64,000 nt of DNA, taken from the NCBI RefSeq assembly GCF_020524345.1, contig NZ_JAIVLH010000004.1:1-64000 (forward strand), written 5' to 3'. Below the pieces are notes generated by a model. That model saw nothing but the letters and a program-made list of their open reading frames with translations. It made no database searches and had not been told where the DNA came from. This stretch comes from Metabacillus niabensis. Its GTDB lineage: Bacteria > Bacillota > Bacilli > Bacillales > Bacillaceae. Below are positions 27,282-35,398 of this stretch, piece after piece (position 1 is the stretch's first letter; each line of letters starts with the position of its first letter). Made by a program: the position numbers and the translations under genes.

Positions 27282-28612
27282 GTTCTTTATTTGAAAAAAA
27301 GTTAAAGAAGATACGAATGCCTTTAACGATCAAACGCTTCTTTAATGGATCGGTTCATCCAGATAAGATGTCTCAACAGCAGATTGAGACCTATCATGTT
27401 GAATCATTAAAACAAATTGTCAAAAAAGCATATGAAAAAAATGAGTTTTACCGTCAGAAACTAGATGAAGCAAACGTGAAACCAGGTAATATTAAAAAAC
27501 TAAGTGATTTAAGTAAGCTACCATTTTTAACAAAAGATGAATTAAGAGGAAAGCCTTATATTTTATTAACTTGTGATAAAAAAGATATCGCCCTTGTGCA
27601 AGTATCAACAGGCACAACAGGTGGAGAAGAAATCTATATGATGTACACCTGGAATGATTACTATTTACACGATCTTGCTCCCAGATATCCGGAATTATTT
27701 GAGGTCAACCCCGGAGATGTTTGTTTAAATGCACTGCCATATGAAATGAGTGCAGCAGGATTAGCTTTTCATAAAACGTTCATGGAAGGCTGTGAAGCAA
27801 CGGTTATCCCTGCTGGTAAAGGTGGAGCTTATTCTACACCGAAGAAGACGCTAAAAATGATAAAAGATCTTAAGCCAAATGTTGTTATAACAACTCCATC
27901 ATGGGCTATGTTACTTGCTGAAGAAGCAGCTGAGCAGGACTTTGATTTGCAAAGTTTGCAATTAAAAAAACTTTGGATTACAGGTGAAGGATGTTCTCCT
28001 GCATTTCGTCAAAGATTAGAAAACCTTTGGGGAGCTACCGCTAACTTCTTTTATGGAAGTCTTGAATGCGGAGTTCTTGGGATTGAATGTGATCACCACG
28101 ATGGATATCACCTTGCCCAGGCACATGCTATTGTCGAGATTGTTGATCCCAAAACAGGTGAACCACTCGACGAAGGAGAAATTGGCGAGATTGTTGTAAC
28201 TAGTGCTCTTCGTTATGATACGCCAATTCTTCGTTTCCGTACAGGCGATCTTGGCTATATTGAGTCGGAAAGCTGTCCATGTGGAGTTACAATGCCAAAG
28301 TTCTATCTTCGAGGAAGGGTAGTAGATCAGATTAAGTACAATGGAACCTCTCTGTCTCCATTTTATCTTGAAGAGTTTTTAATGCGCGAGCCTGAGATAG
28401 GAAATTGGTTTGAATTTGTATTAGCTCGCGATGGGGATAATGACGCCATTCATGTGCGCTGTGAACTTGCTGAAGGAGTTGAAGTGTCAGAACATTTAGC
28501 GGATTCTTTAGCTAGTAAACTTGAATTTGCTTCAGGCATTCCATTTGAATTGGAATTTGTTGATCAGCTTCCACGGCCACAAGGAAAAACAGTTCGTGTT
28601 GTTTATGAATAG
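27278..28612 (+). CDS. PaaK-like adenylate-forming ligase (first)
   Basis: A 444-residue enzyme of the phenylacetate-CoA ligase (PaaK) branch of the ANL superfamily, which activates aryl acids as adenylates. Motifs: the P-loop VSTGTTGGEE, FYGSLECGVLGIEC in the aromatic-acid site region, the ATP-ribose Asp in RFRTGDLGY, and a Cys pair in SESCPCGVTMP. The C-terminal lid domain is present but short. It is translationally coupled to the TPR gene and 11 bases from the amidohydrolase. In this operon its likely substrate is 3-amino-4-hydroxybenzoate or a partner aryl acid; that is inference. No carrier protein is encoded. Confidence 0.82.
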   Translation: MSSLFEKKLKKIRMPLTIKRFFNGSVHPDKMSQQQIETYHVESLKQIVKKAYEKNEFYRQKLDEANVKPGNIKKLSDLSKLPFLTKDELRGKPYILLTCDKKDIALVQVSTGTTGGEEIYMMYTWNDYYLHDLAPRYPELFEVNPGDVCLNALPYEMSAAGLAFHKTFMEGCEATVIPAGKGGAYSTPKKTLKMIKDLKPNVVITTPSWAMLLAEEAAEQDFDLQSLQLKKLWITGEGCSPAFRQRLENLWGATANFFYGSLECGVLGIECDHHDGYHLAQAHAIVEIVDPKTGEPLDEGEIGEIVVTSALRYDTPILRFRTGDLGYIESESCPCGVTMPKFYLRGRVVDQIKYNGTSLSPFYLEEFLMREPEIGNWFEFVLARDGDNDAIHVRCELAEGVEVSEHLADSLASKLEFASGIPFELEFVDQLPRPQGKTVRVVYE

Positions 28613-28623
28613 GGGGTAAAAAG

Positions 28624-29379
28624 ATGATTATCGATGCCCATACACATCTTTCAAATACCGAATATGGAAACACGGAAACATATTTGAAATTGATGAAAGA
28701 GGCAGGGATTGATGAGGCAGTAGCTGTACCAGGTGCAATGCTGGATGTCCGAAAAATGACAGAATATATTACAGGACGTTCAAAACCGGATAATCCGGTT
28801 CCCGACAATTTATATGTTGAAAAAGCATCCAAAGCAAATCAACAAATTCATGGATTTATTTGTCTTAATCCGCATGATAAAGATGTTCTTTCTCAATTGG
28901 AAAGAGGTAAAACACAGGGTTTTAAAGGCTTAAAGTTATCTCCATTATCACATCAGTTTTCCTTTGCATCTAAGGGAGTAACAGGTTTAGCAGAATTATG
29001 TGGAAATTATGGGTTTCCAGTTTATTCGCACGTCGTTTACAGTCCGGGAGCTTCGACAGCAAAATTTGTTCAATTAGCAAAACAATTTCCAAAAACCAAT
29101 TTTATTATTGGACATATGGGGTTTGGTCCTGCTGATCAAGAAGCACTTAATGCTGCAGCAGTTATGCAGAACTTTTATTTAGAAACGTCAACAGGAAATT
29201 ATCTTCACATTCAAGAATCAGTAAAAAAAATCGGTTCATCAAAGGTGATTTTCGGATCAGAATATCCACTATCACACCCTGGAATTGAGCTTGAGAAAGT
29301 ACTAAAGCTCAATATCAATGACCGGGAGCGAGAAGAAATTTTAAGCCAAAATATTAAACATTTATTACAAATGAAATAG
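28624..29379 (+). CDS. Amidohydrolase superfamily protein, possible benzoxazole cyclase
   Basis: A 251-residue TIM-barrel metal-dependent hydrolase. Metal ligands are visible: His6 and His8 (DAHTH), Lys104 region (FKGLKLSP), His136 (VYSHVV) and His164 (IIGHMG). At the final catalytic position, usually Asp in FGSDYP, this protein has Glu213 in FGSEYPLSHP. In benzoxazole pathways (nataxazole, closoxazole) an amidohydrolase-superfamily member closes the oxazole ring; its position between two aryl-acid ligases and beside AHBA genes makes that role plausible here. Ordinary hydrolysis or decarboxylation cannot be excluded. AGGGGGTAA precedes the ATG. Confidence 0.75.
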   Translation: MIIDAHTHLSNTEYGNTETYLKLMKEAGIDEAVAVPGAMLDVRKMTEYITGRSKPDNPVPDNLYVEKASKANQQIHGFICLNPHDKDVLSQLERGKTQGFKGLKLSPLSHQFSFASKGVTGLAELCGNYGFPVYSHVVYSPGASTAKFVQLAKQFPKTNFIIGHMGFGPADQEALNAAAVMQNFYLETSTGNYLHIQESVKKIGSSKVIFGSEYPLSHPGIELEKVLKLNINDREREEILSQNIKHLLQMK

Positions 29380-29393
29380 AGGTGTGTTTGTAG

Positions 29394-30647
29394 ATGAACA
29401 CACAGAAGAAGATCAATGCTATAAATGAAATCCTAACCTATGCCAAAACATCTCCATATTACTCAAAACGCATTCAAATCCCACTACTGCATTCCCTTAA
29501 TGATCTAAAAACAATCCCGTTAACGACTAAAGCTGATCTTAGAGAACAATCACCTTTTGGTTTACTGCCTGATTCTAATATGTCGTTATCTCAATACCAT
29601 GAATCATCCGGAACAACAGGAACACCTGTTTCGGTATGGTATTCGGAGAATGATCTGGACGAAATTGCTAGAGGTATTACAAGGTGTGGAGTCAATTTTA
29701 ACCACCATGACCGAGTTCTCATCCGCTTTCCATATGCACTATCAACAATATCTCATTTTATGCATCGGTCTGTTCAAATGCAGGGTGGATGTGTGATTCC
29801 AGCAGATAGTCGTACAACTGTTACACCTATGCCAAAAGTGATTGATCTGATGAAAAGATTAAATATAACAGTCCTTGCGTGTATTTCATTACAGGCTATA
29901 ATGCTGGCGGAAATGGCAGAAATGCATGGTCTTAATCCTAAAAGAGATTTTCCTTTTTTAAGAGCAATATGTACAGCAGGTGAACCATTAACACCTTATC
30001 GCAGGAAGTTAATTGAAGATATCTGGGGTGTTCCAGTGTTTGATAACTATGGTATGACAGAGGTCGGCACAGCGATGGTTGATTGTACTCAACAGCAATT
30101 GCACATGTTTGAAGATTATTTTCATGTTGAAATTTTAAAAGATGATTTTGAAACTGATGTAAAACCTGGTGAATGTGGAAATCTTGTCATTACAACTCTC
30201 CGTAAAAGAGCTACACCAATGATTCGGTATGCAACAGGAGATATCGTTAAGGAGATAAACAGCTCTTGTTCATGTGGTAAAGGTCGTTCATTTGTCATTA
30301 GAGGCAGAAAAGAAAATTTGATAACAATTGAGTCAGTTTCATTTGACCTGTACGAATTAGAGAAGATGATTGCTCCATTACCTGCAAGGCGATTTTGGTC
30401 TGCAGGAAAGATTACCAATACACTCTATCTATTTATTGAAAAGGAGTCTAGTGCTGATACGATTCATGTGAATGATATTGAAAAGTTGAAGAAAATGTAT
30501 GGGGTCAACATTTCTATTATTCTTTTAGATAAAGGAACCTTGTACGACAGAACAGATGAAGTTTCCTTTGGGATGAAAGGGAAGCCCCGTTACTTTTTAA
30601 CTGACCAAGAAACGGCAGATTTATTAAACAAAATTAAAACTAATTAG
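29394..30647 (+). CDS. PaaK-like adenylate-forming ligase (second)
   Basis: A 417-residue ANL enzyme of the PaaK branch, clearly diverged from the first ligase in the operon. Motifs: P-loop ESSGTTGTPVSVWY, DNYGMTEVGTAM, the Asp in IRYATGDIV, a CSCGKG Cys pair and the hinge RGRKENLITI. It is 14 bases after the amidohydrolase. Having two ligases suggests either two different acyl partners or activation of an aryl acid for both ester and amide formation. Substrate assignment is inference from context. GAGGTGTG is the binding site for the ATG. Confidence 0.8.
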   Translation: MNTQKKINAINEILTYAKTSPYYSKRIQIPLLHSLNDLKTIPLTTKADLREQSPFGLLPDSNMSLSQYHESSGTTGTPVSVWYSENDLDEIARGITRCGVNFNHHDRVLIRFPYALSTISHFMHRSVQMQGGCVIPADSRTTVTPMPKVIDLMKRLNITVLACISLQAIMLAEMAEMHGLNPKRDFPFLRAICTAGEPLTPYRRKLIEDIWGVPVFDNYGMTEVGTAMVDCTQQQLHMFEDYFHVEILKDDFETDVKPGECGNLVITTLRKRATPMIRYATGDIVKEINSSCSCGKGRSFVIRGRKENLITIESVSFDLYELEKMIAPLPARRFWSAGKITNTLYLFIEKESSADTIHVNDIEKLKKMYGVNISIILLDKGTLYDRTDEVSFGMKGKPRYFLTDQETADLLNKIKTN

Positions 30648-30667
30648 TTTGGAAGGAGTAAGGATAG

Positions 30668-31774
30668 ATGCAACAAAAAGCTAGGCAAGTATGGTATGAC
30701 GGAAGAGGAGTATCAGTAGAAAATATGGATGTGTGGGAATTAATCAACCATTCACCAATTGATAAAGTGTTGGTATCTCTACAACAACGTCAAGAAGGTT
30801 ATTTTCCACAAAAAATGACGTTTATGACTGAAGTCGAAATCAGTGAACAATTAGAGGAAGTACCTGCTGGAGATGTTATTTTTTCTAATAAGGAAGAGGT
30901 ATTAGCAGAAGCGAAAAAACAAGGGTTTCAGACATGTATCTTTTATTCTGTTGATAATAGAGAAATGTTAGAACGCTGCTCAAGAGAAGCAAGCGAGTAT
31001 GATTTTGCAGCTGTTGACTTTGATTTACCGACAAATATTCCATTAGAGTTAATTATTGCCCGTTTAGAGGAAAGCAATACTGTCCTTTTAAGAGCAGTAA
31101 ATACAGCAATTGATACAGAGATCGCTTATGGAACACTTGAAAAAGGTAGTGATGGCGTATTATTTGCTACATCAAATGTTAGTGAAGTGAAAAGATTAAC
31201 TGAATTTATGTCAAAACAAAGTTTACCAAACCTTGAATTGCACCCATTGGTCGTAACCGAGGTGATGCATGCAGGGATGGGTGTCCGTGCTTGTATCGAT
31301 ACCACTGGAATTATGACCCAGGATGAAGGGATGATCATTGGATCAACTTCTGGTGGTGGAGTATTCGTTTGTTCTGAAACTCATTACCTTCCTTATATGA
31401 ATTTAAGACCATTTCGTGTAAACGCTGGTGCTGTTCACTCATATGTATGGCAGCCTGAGGATGCAGCTGAATATTTAAGTGATTTAAAAGCTGGAGATAA
31501 GGTGTTGTGTGTGAATACAAAAGGTGAAACACGTGTGTTAACTGTTGGACGTATAAAAACAGAGGTTCGTCCAATGTTGCTCATCAAAGGAAAAGTAGGA
31601 GATCGTGAATTAAATGTAATCGTACAAGACGACTGGCATATTCGTATTATGAGTGCAGACGGCAAACCGCGTAATGCTTCTACAATACAACCGGGTGATG
31701 AATTATTATCATATATTTGTGAACCAGGCAGACACGTTGGTGTAAAAGTAAGTGAAACAATTATCGAAAGATAG
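30668..31774 (+). CDS. 3-dehydroquinate synthase II-like enzyme (GriH/AroB' type)
   Basis: A 368-residue member of the dehydroquinate synthase II family, which is otherwise typical of archaea without classical AroB. Conserved stretches include TEVMHAGMGVRACIDTTGIM, EGMIIGSTSGGGVFVCSETH and LRPFRVNAGAVHSYVWQP. In archaea this enzyme oxidatively deaminates and cyclises the product of the aldolase encoded next. In Streptomyces griseus the homologue GriH, with GriI, makes 3-amino-4-hydroxybenzoate (AHBA). The Bacillaceae use classical AroB for shikimate, so the AHBA role fits better. AAGGAG precedes the ATG; the aldolase gene follows after 18 bases. Confidence 0.88.
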   Translation: MQQKARQVWYDGRGVSVENMDVWELINHSPIDKVLVSLQQRQEGYFPQKMTFMTEVEISEQLEEVPAGDVIFSNKEEVLAEAKKQGFQTCIFYSVDNREMLERCSREASEYDFAAVDFDLPTNIPLELIIARLEESNTVLLRAVNTAIDTEIAYGTLEKGSDGVLFATSNVSEVKRLTEFMSKQSLPNLELHPLVVTEVMHAGMGVRACIDTTGIMTQDEGMIIGSTSGGGVFVCSETHYLPYMNLRPFRVNAGAVHSYVWQPEDAAEYLSDLKAGDKVLCVNTKGETRVLTVGRIKTEVRPMLLIKGKVGDRELNVIVQDDWHIRIMSADGKPRNASTIQPGDELLSYICEPGRHVGVKVSETIIER

Positions 31775-31792
31775 AATATTGGAGGAATCAGA

Positions 31793-32557
31793 ATGTCCGG
31801 AAAAGAAATTCGTCTAAAGAAGCTTTACCATCATTCCGACAAACTACTCATTGTCCCGATGGACCATGGAATTACGATCGGTCCTGTTACAGGGTTAACA
31901 GATATTAACAAAACAGTTGAAGCTGTATTCGATGGTGGTGCAGATGCTGTTGTCGTTCATAAAGGGCTTGTTCGATATTTAACAGATGCAATTGGTTCAA
32001 ACAAAGGTGAACTTATCATTCATTTATCAGCATCAACAGCTTTAGCTCCAGAATCTCAATCAATGCGGAAAGAACTTGTTTCTTCAGTAGAGCATTCGAT
32101 TCGATTGGGTGCAACTGCTATTTCAACACATGTAAACCTCGGATCACCTTTTGAATCCGAACAAATAAAGGATGTTGGTTTGATTGCCGAAGAATGTGAT
32201 AAGTGGGGCTTGCCTTTATTAGCTATGATGTATGTTCGTGACGGTTCCAGAGTGCATGAATTTGACCCGGAGCGAATCCGTCATGCTGCACGTGTAGCTG
32301 AGGAGCTTGGAGCAGATATTGTGAAAGTCAATTATAGTGGCTCATCTGAGACATTCAAACAAGTCGTTTCCGGTGTGAAAATCCCTGTGTTAATCGCTGG
32401 TGGAGAAAGACTATCATCAAACGATGATTTAATCACGATGATTGACGATGCGGTAAATGCTGGTGCAAATGGAATCTCAATAGGTCGAAACATTTTTCAA
32501 GATGATGATCCAAAGAAATTATGTGAAAATATCCGATCTATTTTAAATCAATCATGA
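31793..32557 (+). CDS. DhnA/GriI-type class I aldolase
   Basis: A 254-residue TIM-barrel aldolase of the DhnA/ADTH-synthase family. Key features are VPMDHGITIGPV at the N-terminus, the phosphate/aldehyde region HLSASTALAP, the Schiff-base Lys in ADIVKVNYSGS, and AGGERLS followed by GISIGRNIFQ at the phosphate-binding loops. GriI, the close functional model, condenses aspartate-4-semialdehyde with dihydroxyacetone phosphate to a C7 product that GriH turns into 3-amino-4-hydroxybenzoate. The archaeal homologue makes a shikimate precursor. It lies directly after the GriH-like gene, with GGAGGAA before the ATG. Confidence 0.88.
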   Translation: MSGKEIRLKKLYHHSDKLLIVPMDHGITIGPVTGLTDINKTVEAVFDGGADAVVVHKGLVRYLTDAIGSNKGELIIHLSASTALAPESQSMRKELVSSVEHSIRLGATAISTHVNLGSPFESEQIKDVGLIAEECDKWGLPLLAMMYVRDGSRVHEFDPERIRHAARVAEELGADIVKVNYSGSSETFKQVVSGVKIPVLIAGGERLSSNDDLITMIDDAVNAGANGISIGRNIFQDDDPKKLCENIRSILNQS

Positions 32558-32565
32558 GGTGAACT

Positions 32566-32757
32566 ATGGAGAAACAACAATTCACAAACGAAGCAATTGG
32601 TAACTTATCAAAGAAAATCGCAGAGTTAAAGAAACAAGGAGCATCAGGTGACCAAATCCAAAAGGCTGTGTTCGAGATGCTACGTGAACTTGGAATTAAT
32701 ATCCCTTTAGATAAACTACCGGAGAATTTTAGAGCCGGAAAAGATGAGAATGAATAA
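32566..32757 (+). CDS. Small helical protein at the end of the operon
   Basis: A 63-residue, strongly charged, probably helical protein (NEAIGNLSKKIAELKKQGAS, then ELGINIPLDKLPENF). It begins eight bases after the aldolase with GAGGTGA before its ATG, so it belongs to the operon. It has no membrane segment, Cys motif or carrier-protein Ser motif (no DSL), so it is not an acyl carrier. I do not recognise a family. Confidence 0.65.
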   Translation: MEKQQFTNEAIGNLSKKIAELKKQGASGDQIQKAVFEMLRELGINIPLDKLPENFRAGKDENE

Positions 32758-32786
32758 CAAAGAATCGCTAAAAAAATGATTAAGCA

Positions 32787-32820
32787 GGAGAGATTGGACC
32801 ATAGTCTGATCTCTCTTTTG
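32787..32820 (+). terminator. Terminator of the biosynthetic operon
   Basis: GGAGAGAT (32787-32794) pairs with ATCTCTC (32809-32815), followed by TTTTGT. It is close enough to the operon end to close it. Confidence 0.65.
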
Positions 32821-32883
32821 TATGGTTTTAAGAAAATTAGCCAAACTAAAATGGGTAAAAATAAAAAATTGGAGGAAAACTTC

Positions 32884-33507
32884 ATGTTAAAAAAGCTATT
32901 TTTAGCAACATTTGTCTTATTTATGGTAATGCCTTCTGTATCACATGGGCAAATTAAAACCTTTAAAGAACCGCCATTTGAATTTTACAAAGTATCAAAA
33001 GGTGATACTTTCTGGTACATAGCCCAACGATATGGGTTAGATTATCGGAAGTTAATGGAATTAAACCCTACCGTTGAACCAAGAAATATGCATGTAGGAG
33101 AGGTAATCCGTCTTAAACCATCAGCAAAAAGTGTGAGCAGCTTCCAAGAGCAAGTTGTTCAACTAGTAAATCAAGAGCGTGCAAAAGCAGGATTAAGACC
33201 TTTAACACATCGAGCGGATGTGAAAAATGTAGCTCAGAAAAAAGCAGAGGACATGATTAATTCAAATTACTTCTCACACACAAGTCCAAATTACGGATCA
33301 CCTTTTAATATGTTAAAAACATTTGGAATTAGCTACTCCTATGCAGGAGAAAATATTGCAAAAGGTCAAAAAACTCCACAAGAAGTAATGAATGCCTGGA
33401 TGAACTCATCAGGTCATCGTGCAAATATCTTAAAACCTGAATTTGATGCAATCGGAGTAGGGTTCTATCATGGTGCATGGGTGCAAATGTTTATTAAGGG
33501 TAGATAA
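32884..33507 (+). CDS. Secreted LysM-CAP domain protein
   Basis: A 207-residue exported protein. Signal peptide at residues 1-22 (ending VSHG-Q), one LysM repeat at about 33-78 (FYKVSKGDTFWYIAQRYGLD), and a CAP/SCP domain in the C-terminal ~125 residues (VVQLVNQERAKAGLRPL, YFSHTSPNYGSP, AGENIAKGQ, SSGHRANIL). This is the YkwD/SafA-like layout common in spore formers; CAP domains in bacteria lack a settled biochemical role. The open frame starts earlier, but ATG 32884 follows TTGGAGGAAAA and gives the signal peptide. Confidence 0.87.
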   Translation: MLKKLFLATFVLFMVMPSVSHGQIKTFKEPPFEFYKVSKGDTFWYIAQRYGLDYRKLMELNPTVEPRNMHVGEVIRLKPSAKSVSSFQEQVVQLVNQERAKAGLRPLTHRADVKNVAQKKAEDMINSNYFSHTSPNYGSPFNMLKTFGISYSYAGENIAKGQKTPQEVMNAWMNSSGHRANILKPEFDAIGVGFYHGAWVQMFIKGR

Positions 33508-33518
33508 GTATAAGTAGC

Positions 33519-33550
33519 AAAAACCTCTTCTATTATAAGAAGAGGTTTTG
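33519..33550 (+). terminator. Terminator of the CAP gene
   Basis: AAAACCTCTTCT (33520-33531) pairs with AGAAGAGGTTTT (33538-33549). Confidence 0.75.
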
Positions 33551-33573
33551 TCGATTTGTGAAGATTCATGTCT

Positions 33574-33667
33574 AATGGTAGATAAAAAAACAGAATCGAA
33601 GATAAATCCTTTAAAATCGTTGATGAAAATTAAGAATCGAAGATAAAAGGCAAAAATCGAAGATAAA
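33574..33667. repeat. Five direct repeats at 20-21 base spacing
   Basis: The unit AATCGAAGATAAA occurs exactly at 33594, 33635 and 33655, and in degenerate form at 33574 (AATGGTAGATAAA) and 33615 (AATCGTTGATGAA). Successive starts are 20, 21, 20 and 20 bases apart. It lies between convergent genes, so it is probably not a promoter array. Confidence 0.75.
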
Positions 33668-33727
33668 ACCCAAAAAATGAAAAAAGCAGCCATCTTATAA
33701 AGCTGACTGCCTAAAAATCAACATGAT

Positions 33728-33904
33728 TTACTTAAAATTAAAAACATCTCGACCATCTGCTCCTACTGAGTCATCAGTATTTGTTCGGGAATTAATCTCA
33801 TCATCATTTTTATAAATTCCATGTGAAGGCTGTTTAGAGCCGAGATATTGCGATTTATGTTTTGCTTCAGCTTTTATAAATTCATCAAAGCTTTCGTTAA
33901 CCAT
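33728..33904 (-). CDS. Small hydrophilic protein, unknown
   Basis: A 58-residue charged protein starting at ATG 33904 after GGAGTGGAG. Segments are NESFDEFIKAEAKHKSQYLG and a Asp/Asn/Ser-rich C-terminal half (SRTNTDDSVGADGRDVF). Composition and size recall minor spore proteins, but I recognise no family. It is followed on the minus strand by an imperfect hairpin with a T run at about 33679-33712. A neighbouring minus-strand gene is a SASP. Confidence 0.6.
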   Translation of the reverse strand: MVNESFDEFIKAEAKHKSQYLGSKQPSHGIYKNDDEINSRTNTDDSVGADGRDVFNFK

Positions 33905-33978
33905 TAACTCCACTCCTTTTTCAATTAATAGAGGCTTTATTAGGGTGTCCAATCAAAATATTTTTCATGACAAACCAA

Positions 33979-34010
33979 TAAAAAGAGCACCACTATATGC
34001 GATGCTCTTA
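33979..34010 (-). terminator. Terminator of the alpha/beta SASP gene
   Basis: AAGAGC (33983-33988) pairs with GCTCTT (34004-34009); the minus-strand tail is TTTTTATTGG. Confidence 0.75.
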
Positions 34011-34025
34011 GCCAGTTATATTTAA

Positions 34026-34241
34026 TTAAAATCTACCAGTTCCGCCGCTCATTTGTTGCTGAGCCATAGATACTAAGCGTTTTGTAATTTCGCCACCAAC
34101 AGAACCATTTGCACGAGATGTTGTTTCGCCACCAAGATTTACACCGAATTCACTTGCGATTTCGTATTTCATTTGGTCGATCGCTTGAGAAGCACCAGGT
34201 ACTACTAATTGATTAGAATTGTTGTTACTGTTGCTTGCCAT
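34026..34241 (-). CDS. Alpha/beta-type small acid-soluble spore protein
   Basis: A 71-residue DNA-binding SASP. The two conserved regions are [28 protein letters not shown], which contains the GPR cleavage-site stretch (EIASEFGV), and [18 protein letters not shown]. These proteins saturate spore DNA and protect it from UV and heat. ATG 34241 follows AAAAGGAGATGG; the open frame further upstream is not used. Expression under SigG is expected from the family. It cannot be assigned to a specific ssp gene by eye. Confidence 0.95.
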   Translation of the reverse strand: MASNSNNNSNQLVVPGASQAIDQMKYEIASEFGVNLGGETTSRANGSVGGEITKRLVSMAQQQMSGGTGRF

Positions 34242-34479
34242 AATAAATCCATCTCCTTTTAATAAATGTATTGTGTGGTGGGTTAGGGTGGATTTGCACC
34301 ATCCATTAACCATCTAGGTTAACCCTTAAAAAATTCATTTGCTTTTGTTGATATTTAATATAACTCGGTTACAAATTATTTATTCAATGTTTATGAATGA
34401 AAGTTTTTCCATTAAAAACGGGTAATCCGTAGTTGTTCTAGGAACACTACAAGTAAAAAATATTTAGGAGGAAAAGTTC

Positions 34480-35271
34480 ATGCCTACCGTAGAATTAGAA
34501 AACGGACAAAGCATAGCCTATGATGAAATTGGAGAGGGAGTACCGGTTGTTTTTATTCACCCTCCAGGTATGGGGAGACATGTTTTTTATTTTCAAAGAA
34601 AACTAAGTCAACGTATGAGATTGATCATACCTGATTTATCAGGACATGGTGATAGTTCACGTGTAGAACCAGTTGATCATTTGGTGAAGTACTATGCAGA
34701 AGAAATAATCTTACTCTTAGATAGATTAGGAATTGATTGTGCAATTGTTTGTGGATATTCTGCAGGAGGGATGATTGCGCAGTTTATGGGTATTCATTAC
34801 AAGGAACGATTGAAAGGACTAATTTTATTTGGAGGATATCCAGTTGTCGTAGATCCGCTATTTCAATTAGAGCATAAAACGGGAATGTTTCTTGTTAAAC
34901 ATCATCGTGATTTTCTATGTAAATTGTTAGCCAGAAGTCATACAAAAAATAAGTATGTGAGAAATTTGCTTGTAGAGCATATGCGGAAAGCTCAAAAGGA
35001 AGCATGGTATAACTATTATCTCGATGTCTTAAATTGTAATCTTATGAATGAACTTAAGAATATCTCTGTCCCGGTTTTAATCATTGATGGATCAAAATCA
35101 GAATTAACTAATACCTATCATACTTATTATAAAAAAAGGATAAAACACCTCCGTGTTGTCATTATTAACAAAACAAATCATCAAGTTCCCACAAAAAGAT
35201 GGAAGATAGCAAACAAAGAAATCGAATTATTTTGTGGGAAAATCACAAATAATGCAGGGAAAGCAGAATGA
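34480..35271 (+). CDS. Alpha/beta hydrolase
   Basis: A 263-residue alpha/beta-fold hydrolase. The oxyanion region is FIHPPGMGRHVFYF, the nucleophile elbow is CGYSAGGM (Ser), the acid is probably in IIDGSKSEL, and the catalytic His in NKTNHQVP. Such proteins are esterases, lactonases or C-C hydrolases; no substrate can be assigned. TTAGGAGGAAAAG precedes the ATG. It is a single gene. Confidence 0.85.
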   Translation: MPTVELENGQSIAYDEIGEGVPVVFIHPPGMGRHVFYFQRKLSQRMRLIIPDLSGHGDSSRVEPVDHLVKYYAEEIILLLDRLGIDCAIVCGYSAGGMIAQFMGIHYKERLKGLILFGGYPVVVDPLFQLEHKTGMFLVKHHRDFLCKLLARSHTKNKYVRNLLVEHMRKAQKEAWYNYYLDVLNCNLMNELKNISVPVLIIDGSKSELTNTYHTYYKKRIKHLRVVIINKTNHQVPTKRWKIANKEIELFCGKITNNAGKAE

Positions 35272-35334
35272 ATGCTTAATTATATAGGCTAGTGCATCTT
35301 TGAATTCATTGGAGGAAAACGCTGTCAAATAATG

Positions 35335-35343
35335 TGGTATAAT
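35335..35343 (+). promoter_or_regulatory. Extended -10 promoter of galM
   Basis: TGGTATAAT gives a perfect -10 hexamer with an upstream TGn. No good -35 is present, which is acceptable for an extended -10 promoter. Confidence 0.5.
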
Positions 35344-35398
35344 GGTTTAGATATCATCTGATATAAAGACAAGACTGATAAGAAAGAGGAGAGATATT

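Noticed and set aside
30668-32557. Archaeal-style shikimate entry pathway
   Set aside because: The enzyme pair would allow it, but clustering with two aryl-acid ligases and an amidohydrolase, and the normal use of classical AroB in Bacillaceae, favour AHBA synthesis. Not excluded without the rest of the genome.
32566-32757. Acyl or peptidyl carrier protein
   Set aside because: No DSL-type phosphopantetheine Ser motif in the 63 residues.
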